Made by a program: the position numbers and the translations under genes. This document shows, piece by piece, positions 25,527-35,562 of a stretch of DNA of 64,000 bases (positions are counted from its first letter, which is position 1; every line of letters starts with the position of its first letter). Origin of the DNA: an uncultured Acholeplasmatales bacterium (GTDB lineage: Bacteria; Bacillota_I; Bacilli_A; Acholeplasmatales; Anaeroplasmataceae); assembly GCA_944324805.1 (NCBI GenBank), contig CALUXS010000006.1:1-64000 (forward strand). The letters are read 5' to 3'. The notes beneath the pieces were generated by a model. That model ran no database searches. It was not told where the DNA came from and saw nothing but the letters and a program-made list of their open reading frames with translations.

Positions 25527-28004
25527 CTATGACATAGGTTTAAATTCTAATAATTGTATTTCTAATGGTTCTAGTTTTGTAACAAAAGTTATAGGATATC
25601 CTGTTATTTTCTCTTTTGTTATAGTAGGAATGGAACGCTTGCTAAGAAAATCAAATATTTCAGTAGTTAAATATGATATTTCACCCATTTGTATAAATAA
25701 ATCATAAACACTTCCGTTGTTTTGATTGTAAATTCGTTTTGTTACATCATATGTACCATTGGCATCGTTTATTGTAAGTGAGATACTTATAGCTTTTTTA
25801 TTTGGAAAAACTCCATACCTATCGTTGTAATTAGTGTTTATTCCAACTTCCTCAGCATATGTATCAGAGTAATGTGAATAATTGTAAAGTAATACTATAA
25901 TGTCATTATTCTTTTTAGTTGCTATATAATTTTTACCTTTAGAAATTATTTTATCTCCTAATTTATTCAAAAAATAAAAAGCATAAAAGGCTGGTTTTTT
26001 TAATCCGTTTTTTGTGAACATTCCTAATCCACCATGGAATAATTCCTTTGGAAGTGTTAATTCTTCATGGAAGTCACTTAATAACCAATATCCTATTCCA
26101 TCATACAAGTCATTGCTATCAATGATATTTTTTACAATGTATGTAGATTTAAATACAGTATCTGACAATAAATCACGATGGCTAGTAGTAGAATTCCATT
26201 CTGTAATATAAAGTGGAATAGTATCCATTTTTTTATTTTTTATTAATTTTTTTATTTCTTGCAATGTTTCTATAAATGAATCAGGATTTTTACTTAACCA
26301 TAATGAGTCTGGCTTATAATTTGGATTGCTGAAAAAAGTACTTGAAAGCTCAATATCATAGTAATGAATTAATATAAAATCAAGCTTATAATTATTTTCG
26401 TTTACGAAATCAAAAAAATCAATCAACCAATCCTGATTACTTTTATATGCAGAAAAGGCTGCAGGACCACCAAATTTAGCATTAGGTAGTATGGATTTAA
26501 ATATTTGGTAAGTATTGCTAAATAGTATTTTGTATGAATCCTTATCAAGGCCAAAAAGTGAGTTTTGATTTGAAGGTTCATTCCAAAGTGTAAATAGCCA
26601 ATTATTTATTAACTCATTTTGATATCTAGAAATTAGATGCTCTAAAAAAGCTTTAATTAAATGATTCCATTTACGAATTGAATTTGGAGAAGATGTATTT
26701 GTTTTCTTCTTAAAAATTACTTTTTTTGTGTCACTAGCTAACAATGATGGCATAAAAGAAAGTTGGACTAATGGCTTTATATTAATAGAAATGAGGAAAT
26801 CAAATACCATATCAACGAGATTAAAATTGTATATTGGATTTCCAGAAGCATCCTCATCATATACCATCATATCATCATCTAAGATACTATGCATTTTTAT
26901 GAACTCATAGCCAATTTCCTTTTGAGCAATCTCTAATTGTTCTTGAATATTTTTTTGTAATAAATCGTGTGCCCTGCTTACTCCTATAAATTTTTTAAAT
27001 TTCTTTATATAAGGAGATGTATGTTGATTGTTTATAGTTATATTTTCATTATCAATAGAAATTATGTTTGAAAAATGTAGATTTGAATCTTTTGTTAGAT
27101 TCTCTTGTATAAATAAATTTAAATTACTTTGTAAAAAATCAGGATTACTTTTTTGGTAAATGAAACTTTTGGCTCTATCAATAGCAGTTTCCTTTTTTGC
27201 TAAAACCAATTGTTCCTTTCTCCATAAACTAGGAATAGTATTGTACTTTTCTTTAAATGCTTCTACGAATGATCTTGTATTAGGGAAACCATTTTTATCA
27301 GAAATTTCCTGTAACGATAATGATGCGTCATTTAAGTCTTCGATAGCAAAGCGAAGCCTTACTTCTTTTATGTAGTCAGTTACAGTCATATTCATTTTTT
27401 GTTTAAAAAAGCGTGATAAGTATGGAATTGATAGGAATGTTTTTTCAGCCAAATAAGGTAGACTTAAATCTTTGGTATATTCATTATTTATTATATCTAG
27501 TATTTTATTTAATTTGTCTAAATTTTCAAATGTTTGAGGGGTGCTATCTAACTTAAAATTAGCATAGAGTTCGTATAATAAATTTAAAGTTAATGATTCA
27601 TTTATAAGACTTATAAACTTTTTACCATCAATATTATTAGATAAGATTTGAGCTATTATAGATTTTATTACGCCAAGCTTTTCAGGATTTTTTGAAAAAG
27701 AATAGGTGGCAGTTAATATTTCTTCAGGTAATTGTTTTAGTAGACTTGTCTTGATTTGTACAGTTAAAATACAAGTATTATGACCATGAAGTTCATGCCA
27801 TTCATTTGCATTGAAAAGAATTCCATCTCCTTTTAATAGATTGACCTTTTTTTGAGTTATTATGCATTCAAGTGTTCCTTCAAGTACGAAAAGTATCTCG
27901 ATTGATTGATGCCAATGTTTTGCTACATCATCTATAGTAGAAATAAATAAAGTTAATGGAAAATAATTTGGGAAATTAATTATTTCGTGATTGTTTTCTT
28001 TCAT
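25527..28004 (-). CDS. AraC-family regulator fused to a GH39 glycosidase domain
   Basis: About 825 residues in three parts. Residues 20-90 form a cupin-like sensor (KHWHQSIEILFVLEG). Residues 165-265 form an AraC double helix-turn-helix (DLSLPYLAEKTFLSIPYLSR ... ISDKNGFPNTRSFVEAFK). From ~340 to the end is a glycoside hydrolase family 39-like beta-xylosidase domain, with acid/base Glu at 476 in LWNEP and nucleophile Glu at 602 in ITEWN, both intact. There is no signal peptide, so the protein is cytoplasmic. An AGGTGA site selects the ATG at 28004 over the far upstream start. It is divergent from a sugar ABC importer operon that it probably activates. The GH39 part may sense or cleave the imported sugar. 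Confidence 0.88.
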   Translation of the reverse strand: MKENNHEIINFPNYFPLTLFISTIDDVAKHWHQSIEILFVLEGTLECIITQKKVNLLKGDGILFNANEWHELHGHNTCILTVQIKTSLLKQLPEEILTATYSFSKNPEKLGVIKSIIAQILSNNIDGKKFISLINESLTLNLLYELYANFKLDSTPQTFENLDKLNKILDIINNEYTKDLSLPYLAEKTFLSIPYLSRFFKQKMNMTVTDYIKEVRLRFAIEDLNDASLSLQEISDKNGFPNTRSFVEAFKEKYNTIPSLWRKEQLVLAKKETAIDRAKSFIYQKSNPDFLQSNLNLFIQENLTKDSNLHFSNIISIDNENITINNQHTSPYIKKFKKFIGVSRAHDLLQKNIQEQLEIAQKEIGYEFIKMHSILDDDMMVYDEDASGNPIYNFNLVDMVFDFLISINIKPLVQLSFMPSLLASDTKKVIFKKKTNTSSPNSIRKWNHLIKAFLEHLISRYQNELINNWLFTLWNEPSNQNSLFGLDKDSYKILFSNTYQIFKSILPNAKFGGPAAFSAYKSNQDWLIDFFDFVNENNYKLDFILIHYYDIELSSTFFSNPNYKPDSLWLSKNPDSFIETLQEIKKLIKNKKMDTIPLYITEWNSTTSHRDLLSDTVFKSTYIVKNIIDSNDLYDGIGYWLLSDFHEELTLPKELFHGGLGMFTKNGLKKPAFYAFYFLNKLGDKIISKGKNYIATKKNNDIIVLLYNYSHYSDTYAEEVGINTNYNDRYGVFPNKKAISISLTINDANGTYDVTKRIYNQNNGSVYDLFIQMGEISYLTTEIFDFLSKRSIPTITKEKITGYPITFVTKLEPLEIQLLEFKPMS

Positions 28005-28092
28005 AATATCACCTATGTAAAAAATTAACCTTTCATAGTATAAATATAGCATTTTTTTAACTATTTGAAAATAAAAAATAAAATAAAAAATG

Positions 28093-28173
28093 GAAAATGT
28101 TTTCAAATGAGCAAAAAATAAACGTTGAAAGCGATAACAAAACGTGTTAGAAAGTGTTTTCAAGTATTATAAT
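28093..28173 (+). promoter_or_regulatory. Control region of the sugar ABC operon: two direct operators, cre-like site, -10
   Basis: GAAAATGTTTTCAA (28093-28106) and GAAAGTGTTTTCAA (28150-28163) are near-identical, each built around a GAAAA/TTTTC dyad and spaced 57 bp. Between them TGAAAGCGATAACA (28126-28139) fits the CcpA cre pattern TGNNANCGNTNNCA. TATAAT (28168-28173) lies just past the second copy. This suggests specific control by the AraC-GH39 protein plus catabolite repression. Confidence 0.7.
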
Positions 28174-28202
28174 AAATACAACAAAGGTAGGTGTGGTAAT
28201 AA

Positions 28203-29783
28203 ATGAATAAATCTAGCTTTTTAAGAACAGAAGATATATGTAAGCGTTTTGGTGATTTATTGGCTGTTGATCATGTTAATTTAGACATTAGATTAGGCGA
28301 AATAAAAGGCCTAATTGGTGAAAATGGTTCAGGAAAGTCTACTATTTCACAAATGATTAGTGGAATTTATTCAATTACATCAGGAAAAATATTTTTAGAA
28401 GGTAAGGAATTTGCTCCATCTAATCCGCTTGATGCTAGAAATAATGGTATTGCTATGATTGTACAAGAGACAGGAACCATTGATAATCTAACTGTCGCAG
28501 AGAATATTTTTTTAGGAGATGAAAAAATATTTATCCACAAAGGTGTATTTAATAGGTTAGAGATGAATGAAAAGGCCAAGCAAGTAATGAAATTAGTTGA
28601 TTTAGATTTAGATGTTACTAAGCCTGCATGTAACTACAATTTTGAAACAAGAAAGATGATAGAAATAGCTAGATCACTAGCATATAATCCTAAACTCTTT
28701 ATAGTTGATGAGACAACTACAGCATTATCTCAGGATGGTAGAATTAAAATTCACAAAATAATGCAAGAGTTAAAGTCTCAGAATAGAGCAGTTTTATTTA
28801 TTTCCCATGATTTAGAGGAATTAATGGTTACATGTGATAATTTAGCAGTTTTAAGAGATGGTAAATTAATTAAAGAAATAGAAAGAAAAGATTTTGATGA
28901 AAATACAATTAAAAATACTATGGTAGGAAGAATATTAGAGGGGGATTACTACCGTAGTGATTATGATGGTAGTTTTTCTAAAAATGTTAGAGTAAAAGTA
29001 AACAATGTAACAACGAAAAATCTTAAAAATATTAATTTAGAACTACACGAAGGTGAAATATTAGGAATTGGTGGGCTTTCTGGTTCTGGAATGCATGAGT
29101 TAGCTAAATTAATATTTGGTATGGAAAAGATAATAACAGGAGATGTTATTGTAAATAGTACTATTCCTTTATCTAAGAAAGAACGCCTAATAAATGACTT
29201 AGCAAAAGTAAGACATAAGGAATTAGTCTATGAAGAAAAATCAGGATCAAGAAGTATAAAGTGTATTGCTGATGCCTTAGATGCAAAGGTTGGATACATC
29301 TCTAAAGATCGTGATGTTGAGACATTGATTTTATCGTCTTCTATAAAAGATAATTTATGTATAAGCAATTTAGATAATTTAAGTACTTTTGGATTAATAT
29401 TTCCATGGAAAGAAAAAAAGTTTGCTGAAGAGCAAATTAATAATTTTAGAATTAAATGTACATCAATGAACCAACTAGTAAAAGAACTATCAGGTGGAAA
29501 TAAGCAAAAAATATCATTTGCTAAATGGATAGGTAATAAGTCAAAAATATTGATTTTTGATAGTCCAACTCGAGGAGTGGATATAGGTGTTAAAACAACA
29601 ATGTATCAACTTTTATACCAATTGAAGAAAGATGGCTATAGCATAATGATTGTGTCTGAGGAACTTCCGGAATTAATTGGAATGAGTGATAGAATATTAA
29701 TATTAAAAAATGGCGAAATTACCAAAGAATTTCCTAGAAGTCCAGAATTAAAAGAAAATATGATTATAGACTATATGATATAA
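28203..29783 (+). CDS. Sugar ABC importer ATPase, tandem domains (RbsA/XylG type)
   Basis: 526 residues with two ABC domains in one chain. The first has Walker A GENGSGKST and Walker B LFIVDETTTALS. The second has a changed P-loop (GGLSGSGMHELA), an intact ELSGGNKQKISFAKW signature and LIFDSPTRGVDIG. This tandem form is diagnostic of ribose/xylose/galactose-type importers (CUT2). It would energise the two permeases and the binding lipoprotein encoded next. AAAGGTAGG precedes the ATG. It is the first gene of an operon running to the beta-phosphoglucomutase-like gene. Confidence 0.92.
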   Translation: MNKSSFLRTEDICKRFGDLLAVDHVNLDIRLGEIKGLIGENGSGKSTISQMISGIYSITSGKIFLEGKEFAPSNPLDARNNGIAMIVQETGTIDNLTVAENIFLGDEKIFIHKGVFNRLEMNEKAKQVMKLVDLDLDVTKPACNYNFETRKMIEIARSLAYNPKLFIVDETTTALSQDGRIKIHKIMQELKSQNRAVLFISHDLEELMVTCDNLAVLRDGKLIKEIERKDFDENTIKNTMVGRILEGDYYRSDYDGSFSKNVRVKVNNVTTKNLKNINLELHEGEILGIGGLSGSGMHELAKLIFGMEKIITGDVIVNSTIPLSKKERLINDLAKVRHKELVYEEKSGSRSIKCIADALDAKVGYISKDRDVETLILSSSIKDNLCISNLDNLSTFGLIFPWKEKKFAEEQINNFRIKCTSMNQLVKELSGGNKQKISFAKWIGNKSKILIFDSPTRGVDIGVKTTMYQLLYQLKKDGYSIMIVSEELPELIGMSDRILILKNGEITKEFPRSPELKENMIIDYMI

Positions 29784-29795
29784 AGGAGGGTAAAA

Positions 29796-30779
29796 ATGAA
29801 CGAGGAAAATAAAAAAGTGAAAATTGGACTTTTTATCAAGAAACAAAAAAGTAACATTATCCAATATGGATGTCTAATATTGGTTGTTATATTATTTTCT
29901 ATTTTGACAGGTGGACAACTGTTTTCTTCTTATAATATAAAAAGTTTAATTGGTCAAATAACCCCACTTTTAATAATGTCAGTTGGCTTAATATTTATAT
30001 TTGCTCATGCAGGAATGGATATTTCATGTGGTGCAGTTGTTGGTTTAAATGCATTAATTTCGATTTTAATAATAAATAATACAGGCTCAGTGTTATTAGC
30101 ACTAATTGTATCAGTAGTAGTATCGTTAGCCTTATATTTATTCAATCTATTTATATCAATAAAATTTAGAATAATGGCAACAATTTCATCATTAGCAATA
30201 ATGTTTATAGCAAGAGGTATTATTACATATGTTTGTTCTTTAAATGATGGCGTTATCCAGCTAGCTAATTATAATAGCATAAGTAATTTAAAATCAAATG
30301 TTACTTTGCAACTTATTGTTTGTATTGTAGTAGTTGTTATTGCAGTTATTTTATTTAATTTTACTAAACTAGGACATCAAGCGAAGGCAATAGGAGAAAA
30401 TCCTCTTTCAGCAGAACAAAGTGGTGCTAATGTCAATAAAATTAAGTATTTATGTTATGCTTTTGCTGGACTTTGTGTTGGAATTGCAGGAATTTTTGTT
30501 CTTGCTCGTTCTGGTAATGTAGGTAAAAATATAGGTTCTGGAAATGAAATGGATGTAATGGTGGCCATAATTTTAGGTGGAACAAGTCTTAGTGGTGGTT
30601 CTAAAACTAAAATTAGTTCAGCTGTAGTTGGTTGTATTACATTGAAATTATTATCAAATGGTATGTCTATTGCTGGTATTCCTACTGAAATGGTTTCATT
30701 AGTTAAAGGAATATTATTTATAGTAATAATTATGACGACATTACGTCAATCGAAGAATGTAAAGGAAATGCCAAGGTAA
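29796..30779 (+). CDS. Sugar ABC importer permease (RbsC type)
   Basis: 327 residues with about eight to ten membrane spans. The family motif LGHQAKAIGENPLSAEQSGANVNKIK and the following GISG-like region (GLCVGIAGIFVLARSG) and IILGGTSLSGGSKTK are those of RbsC/XylH-type BPD_transp_2 permeases. AAAGGAGGG precedes the ATG, 12 bp after the ATPase gene. A second, divergent permease is encoded two genes later, so the channel is probably a heterodimer. The substrate is likely a pentose or a short xylo- or gluco-oligosaccharide, judged only from the operon's enzymes. Confidence 0.9.
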   Translation: MNEENKKVKIGLFIKKQKSNIIQYGCLILVVILFSILTGGQLFSSYNIKSLIGQITPLLIMSVGLIFIFAHAGMDISCGAVVGLNALISILIINNTGSVLLALIVSVVVSLALYLFNLFISIKFRIMATISSLAIMFIARGIITYVCSLNDGVIQLANYNSISNLKSNVTLQLIVCIVVVVIAVILFNFTKLGHQAKAIGENPLSAEQSGANVNKIKYLCYAFAGLCVGIAGIFVLARSGNVGKNIGSGNEMDVMVAIILGGTSLSGGSKTKISSAVVGCITLKLLSNGMSIAGIPTEMVSLVKGILFIVIIMTTLRQSKNVKEMPR

Positions 30780-30805
30780 ATAAAAATGAAAGAGAGGAAT
30801 TAAAA

Positions 30806-31927
30806 ATGAAAAAAATTTGTAATTTATTAGTGGCTTTTGTATGTTTAATTTTATGTTTTGTTGTTACTAGTTGTAATAATAATAACGAAAAAACAAAAAT
30901 TGGTTTAGTAATGTATCAATGGACTGATACTCAAGGTAAAAATATGCAAAATTATTGTGAATACCTTGAACAAAACTTTCCTGTTGAGTTTGAATATGAG
31001 CAAACTTATTATCAGGATGATAAGCATCTAGAATGTGTAGAAAACTTGATTGCTAAAGGGTGTAAAGCAATTATAGCTGGTTATGACACATCACTTGAGT
31101 CTTCAGTTAATACTTGTAGCGAGGCAGGGGTATACTACATTGTTGCTTTAGATTACATATCAATGTCTGATTTTAATGGAAATACTCCTTCTGAATATTT
31201 TCTTGGTGGAACACAACAATTTGGTGGAGATTTAGCAGCATTAGGAGCTGAGTATGCTAAGGCAGCAGTAGCAAATAATTGTTTAAAAGTTGGTGGTGTT
31301 AGCTTCCCAGCATGGGGATTTAACGAAGCGCCTGAAATTTATGAAGGTTTTAAAAATTATATCGAAGAAAACTCAGATGCTGAAGTTTTAGATTGTAATT
31401 ATGCTAATGGTTTTGATGCTTCTGCCATCCAAACGGCTACTCAAAGTGTATTACTTGAAGGTGTAGATTGTATTTTTGGAATGTCTTCAGGAATTGATTA
31501 TGTATATCCTGAACTTCAAGGAAAAGATGTTAAATTAATTTCTATGGGATATGACGATTCAGTTGAATCTTTAATGAAAAACGGTCAATTAATTGCTGCT
31601 GGTAATAATAATCATGCTGCATGTATTGCAAGTTGTTTTGTTAGAATAATGAATGCTTTAAATGGTAAGCAATATAGTGATGCAAGCACAGGAGAATATA
31701 ATCGTGATGGAATAGTTAATGGCGTAGCTTCTTACCCTGTAATTACTAATTTAGAAGAGTTAGAGGATTATAAATCATACATAATTCCTACTGATTTATC
31801 TAATGGTCCTGTTACTGCCGAGGAATTAAAGGAAGTAATGCTTCAATATAATGAAAATGCAACATTAGCATCATTAAATGCATTAACAAATCGTTCAATG
31901 AGTGAAATAAAAGCAGCTAGACAATAA
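30806..31927 (+). CDS. Sugar-binding lipoprotein of the ABC importer
   Basis: 373 residues. A lipoprotein signal peptide is clear: MKK basic start, hydrophobic core, and lipobox VTSC with the lipidated Cys at residue 23, followed by Asn-rich linker. The mature part (KIGLVMYQWTD...GKNMQNYCEYLEQ) has the shape of a periplasmic-binding-protein-like (type 1) solute receptor, anchored outside the membrane. It delivers the sugar to the two permeases encoded on each side. The ligand-binding aromatic residues suggest a carbohydrate, but which one cannot be told. Confidence 0.88.
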   Translation: MKKICNLLVAFVCLILCFVVTSCNNNNEKTKIGLVMYQWTDTQGKNMQNYCEYLEQNFPVEFEYEQTYYQDDKHLECVENLIAKGCKAIIAGYDTSLESSVNTCSEAGVYYIVALDYISMSDFNGNTPSEYFLGGTQQFGGDLAALGAEYAKAAVANNCLKVGGVSFPAWGFNEAPEIYEGFKNYIEENSDAEVLDCNYANGFDASAIQTATQSVLLEGVDCIFGMSSGIDYVYPELQGKDVKLISMGYDDSVESLMKNGQLIAAGNNNHAACIASCFVRIMNALNGKQYSDASTGEYNRDGIVNGVASYPVITNLEELEDYKSYIIPTDLSNGPVTAEELKEVMLQYNENATLASLNALTNRSMSEIKAARQ

Positions 31928-31941
31928 AGGAGTTGATTAAA

Positions 31942-32970
31942 TTGGCTACAAAAATCAAGAAATTAAGTCTTAATTATGCCAAAACTCTAATTTTTCCTTT
32001 AGGTATATATTTGATATTTGCCATAGTAGCGTTATGTACAAATAATAGTGTCTTTTTTACTGGTTCAATAACCTCAAAGATATTTACTGATAGTGTTACA
32101 TCGACAATTATGGCCTTGGCAATAGCAATACCGTTATCAGGTGGAAGATGGGATTTTGCTCCTGGTATAATTGCAATACTTGGTGGAATTATCGGAATAA
32201 ATATAGGCATGAATATGCATGCAAATGTTTTTGTGGTTCTATTACTTTGCATTGCAACAACAATAATTTTAGCCTTAATAGAAGGATTCTTATATATATT
32301 CATAAAAGTTCCTAATATGATTATTTCTTTAGGTGTAGTTATGGTTTATGAAGCCTTGACAGCATTAGTTTTTAATGGTTCTGGAGTTAATATTTACAAT
32401 AATTCTGTTGAATATACGAATCAGTTGTTATTTTTTAGCAAACAACCTTGGTGTTATATTTTATTAGCTTTAATTATGGTTTTTGTTAGTTTCTTACTTT
32501 ATAAGACAAAATTTGGAATAGATACTAAGTCTTTATCAATGAATCCACGAATTGCCATAAATAATGGTGTAAATGAAAAGAAAAATATAATTTTGACATA
32601 TTTATTAGTTGGTTTTTTATTAGGTTTTGTTGCCTTACTAAACGCATGTAAGGCGAAAGTAGAACCTACTAATAACTTGAATTCAGCATCATTAATGTAT
32701 TCATCTATGGCTCCTGTTTTAATTGGATTGTTTTTGGCAAATTATTCATCAATGCCATGGGGAATATTAATGGGATCAATTGGTATGAACGTTTTAACAT
32801 ATGGTATGCAAAGCTTTGGAATTGATTCATCAATTCAAACCATTATTACAGGTATAGTTATAGTTGTTATTATGGCATATACAGCAAATAAGGGATTATT
32901 TGGGGAGTTTATTAATAAAGTAAAATCAAGAAGAAAGGAAAAGAACGTAGATGGATGTACAGGAGTTTAA
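31942..32970 (+). CDS. Second sugar ABC importer permease
   Basis: About 342 residues with eight or more spans, more distant from RbsC than the first permease. It keeps ATIMALAIAIPLSGGRWDFAPG, matching the conserved GGIDLSVG region in altered form, and the ABC contact loop around SLSMNPRIAINNGVNEKK. AAAGGAG ends 9 nt before a TTG codon at 31942, which I take as the start, because the TTG at 31933 touches the ribosome site. Having two unlike permeases in one CUT2 operon is less common than a single RbsC. The downstream GH3 gene starts before this gene ends. Confidence 0.82.
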   Translation: MATKIKKLSLNYAKTLIFPLGIYLIFAIVALCTNNSVFFTGSITSKIFTDSVTSTIMALAIAIPLSGGRWDFAPGIIAILGGIIGINIGMNMHANVFVVLLLCIATTIILALIEGFLYIFIKVPNMIISLGVVMVYEALTALVFNGSGVNIYNNSVEYTNQLLFFSKQPWCYILLALIMVFVSFLLYKTKFGIDTKSLSMNPRIAINNGVNEKKNIILTYLLVGFLLGFVALLNACKAKVEPTNNLNSASLMYSSMAPVLIGLFLANYSSMPWGILMGSIGMNVLTYGMQSFGIDSSIQTIITGIVIVVIMAYTANKGLFGEFINKVKSRRKEKNVDGCTGV

Positions 32971-34654
32971 AAAGAGCCCATTTAATTTGACTGATTTGGA
33001 TTTAAAATGGGTTAATGATACCTTTCTAAAATTGAGTGAAGAGGAAAAAATTGGTCAGTTATTCTTTTTAGTAAGTTATAGAAAAGATGATGATTTTTTT
33101 ACCCATATAACTAATGATTTACATATCGGTGGTATGATGTGTAGAACAATGCCAACTAAAGAGGTTGTTCACACAGTAAAGAATTTACAAAAACAAAGTA
33201 AAATACCACTATTTATAGCAGCTAATTTAGAAGCAGGTGGTAATGGAATCATTAGTGAAGGAACAAAAGTTGGGTCTGAAATGGCCATAGCAGCTACTAA
33301 TGATTATAATATGGCAGGTAAACTTGCTAAGGTATGCGCAGAGGAGGGACAAGCTGTTGGAGCTAATTTTGCCTTCGCGCCAGTATGTGATATAGATTAT
33401 AATTTTAGAAATCCTATAACTAATACTAGAACATTTGGCAGTAATGTTGAAAATGTAATAGGATGTTCATTAAGCTATCTAAATGTTATGAATGAACATA
33501 ATATGTTATCTTCAATCAAACACTTCCCTGGTGATGGTGTTGATGAAAGAGATCAACACTTATTAACCTCAATTAATTCATTAAGTTGTGAGGAATGGGA
33601 TAATACGTATGGTAGAGTTTATAAAACTTTAATAGAAGCAGGGGCTAAAGCCGTAATGGTTGGTCATATAGCTTTACCTAGCTATGAGAAATATTTTAAT
33701 TCAACTATAAATGATGAGGACATAATGCCAGCTTCTTTATCAAAGAACTTGTTACAAAGATTATTAAGAGAAAAACTAAATTTCAATGGATTAATTCTCA
33801 CTGATGCAACGACTATGACAGGATTTAATGTAGCAATGCCTAGAGATTTAGCTGTTCCATTAGCGATTGAAAATGGATGCGACATGTTTCTTTTTACAAA
33901 AAATTTAGAAGAAGATTATTTTTATATGTTAGAAGGATATAGAAAAGGGATACTAACTAAAGAACGTCTAGATGAGGCAGTATTACGTATTTTAGCCACA
34001 AAGGCATCTATTGGTTTGCATAAGAATAACAATATACCTTCAACTCGCCACGCTAATCAAGTGATTGGGGCAAAGTGTTATAAAGAAATAGCTTTTGATG
34101 TGGCAGATAAATCAATTACTTTGGTTAAAAATTTAGATAATCTTATTCCAATCGATAAAACTAAGATCAAATCAATTTTAGTATATGAATTAGAATCAGG
34201 TGCAAATGCACTTGGATATGGTAGGGAAAATAATGTTGCAGACAAATTGATAAGATTATTGGAAGAAGAAGGATTCAATGTAACAAAATTTATTCCTGGA
34301 GATCGTTATGAAGGTAAACAATCTAAATTTAAGGATATGGTTGAATCATATGATTTGATGCTATATGTTGCTAATCTAGCAACTAAGAGTAATCAAACAA
34401 CTGTTAGAATTGAGTGGACTAATCCAATGGGAATTAATTGCCCAATTTATATAAAAAGTGTTCCAACAGTCTTTTTATCACTTGAAAACCCATATCATTT
34501 ATTAGATGTACCTAGAATAAGAACATTTATTAATGCCTATTCTTGTAATGAATATACATTAAAATTATTTGTTGATAAAATTTTAGGAAGAAGTGAATTT
34601 AAAGGTGTTTCACCAGTTGACCCTTTCTGTGGAAAATGGGACACTCGTTTGTAA
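32951..34654 (+). CDS. Glycoside hydrolase family 3 protein
   Basis: 567 residues with no signal peptide, so cytoplasmic. The GH3 barrel shows SIKHFPGDGVDERDQHLL, where FPGDG and the following His recall the Asp-His dyad of NagZ-type hexosaminidases. The probable nucleophile Asp lies in LILTDATTM. A second C-terminal domain (from ~380) is present. GH3 enzymes remove single beta-linked glucose, xylose or N-acetylglucosamine units. Here it should act on the oligosaccharide brought in by the ABC importer. Activity cannot be chosen between beta-glucosidase/xylosidase and beta-N-acetylhexosaminidase. It overlaps the permease gene before it by 20 bp. Confidence 0.85.
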   Translation: MDVQEFKKSPFNLTDLDLKWVNDTFLKLSEEEKIGQLFFLVSYRKDDDFFTHITNDLHIGGMMCRTMPTKEVVHTVKNLQKQSKIPLFIAANLEAGGNGIISEGTKVGSEMAIAATNDYNMAGKLAKVCAEEGQAVGANFAFAPVCDIDYNFRNPITNTRTFGSNVENVIGCSLSYLNVMNEHNMLSSIKHFPGDGVDERDQHLLTSINSLSCEEWDNTYGRVYKTLIEAGAKAVMVGHIALPSYEKYFNSTINDEDIMPASLSKNLLQRLLREKLNFNGLILTDATTMTGFNVAMPRDLAVPLAIENGCDMFLFTKNLEEDYFYMLEGYRKGILTKERLDEAVLRILATKASIGLHKNNNIPSTRHANQVIGAKCYKEIAFDVADKSITLVKNLDNLIPIDKTKIKSILVYELESGANALGYGRENNVADKLIRLLEEEGFNVTKFIPGDRYEGKQSKFKDMVESYDLMLYVANLATKSNQTTVRIEWTNPMGINCPIYIKSVPTVFLSLENPYHLLDVPRIRTFINAYSCNEYTLKLFVDKILGRSEFKGVSPVDPFCGKWDTRL

Positions 34655-34668
34655 AGGTAGGAATTTAT

Positions 34669-35562
34669 ATGATTTGTGATACTATAAAGATATTAGAAAA
34701 AAGTAATGCAACTCTAAAAACATATATTTTAGAGAGGCAAGAATATGCAAGAAAAGATATTTTAAGACCAGCAATTATTGTTTGTCCTGGTGGAGGATAT
34801 GCATTAGTAAGTCAAAATGAAGGTGAGCCGGTGGCTTTAGCTTATGCAAAAGAAGGAATAAATGCATTTGTACTAAAATATTCTGTAAAAATAGATAATC
34901 CTTTTCCACAAGCTCTAAGGGAATTGGCGGCAGCTTACTTGTATGTATATAGACATGCAGAAGAATATTTTATAGACAAAAAACAAATATATGTATGTGG
35001 ATTTTCTGCCGGTGGTCATCTAGCACTTTCGTTAGGAACTTTTTATTATGAAAACTTTTTATTAGAGGAATTTAATACAAACGAAGCGGTATTAAAACCA
35101 GCAGGTTTAATTTTAGGATATCCTAGTGTATCATTGCATCCTGCAAGAACTAGTAAGGAGCCCTCAGTAGAATTACAAAAGCTAATAGCTGCAGGTCTAG
35201 TTGGTGATTTTGGAAAGCATAGTATTCAGCAAATAATGACGGGAAAAGAAAACTTTACAGATGAAGAGGCAGAAAGGTTAAATTTATTAAATAGGATTGA
35301 CGAAAAAGTTCCTCCTATGTTTATTTTTGGAACTAATCATGATACAGTCATTCATCCGCTTGATTTAGTAACATTAGCTAAAAAATTAAGAGAAAATAAA
35401 ATTGAATTTGAATTTCATCTATATAATAGAGGAAGTCATGGATTAAGTTTATATGATGAAACAATTGCATTTCCATGGCAGCTCGAAAACATGCATGTAA
35501 ACGACTGGTTCAATCAATCTATAAAGTGGATAAAAGAGAATGGAAGGGATATCAATGTATAA
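34669..35562 (+). CDS. Alpha/beta-hydrolase, carbohydrate-esterase type
   Basis: About 297 residues without signal peptide. The oxyanion region is VCPGGGYALVSQNEGEPVA, the nucleophile elbow is GFSAGGHLA, an acid position lies in FGTNHDTVIHP, and the catalytic His is in NRGSHGLSLY. This set is that of XynB-like acetylxylan esterases and BD-FAE-type carbohydrate esterases, which remove acetyl groups from xylo-oligosaccharides. AAAGGTAGG selects the ATG at 34669. Its place after GH3 in the importer operon supports de-esterification of the imported sugar in the cytoplasm. Confidence 0.82.
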   Translation: MICDTIKILEKSNATLKTYILERQEYARKDILRPAIIVCPGGGYALVSQNEGEPVALAYAKEGINAFVLKYSVKIDNPFPQALRELAAAYLYVYRHAEEYFIDKKQIYVCGFSAGGHLALSLGTFYYENFLLEEFNTNEAVLKPAGLILGYPSVSLHPARTSKEPSVELQKLIAAGLVGDFGKHSIQQIMTGKENFTDEEAERLNLLNRIDEKVPPMFIFGTNHDTVIHPLDLVTLAKKLRENKIEFEFHLYNRGSHGLSLYDETIAFPWQLENMHVNDWFNQSIKWIKENGRDINV

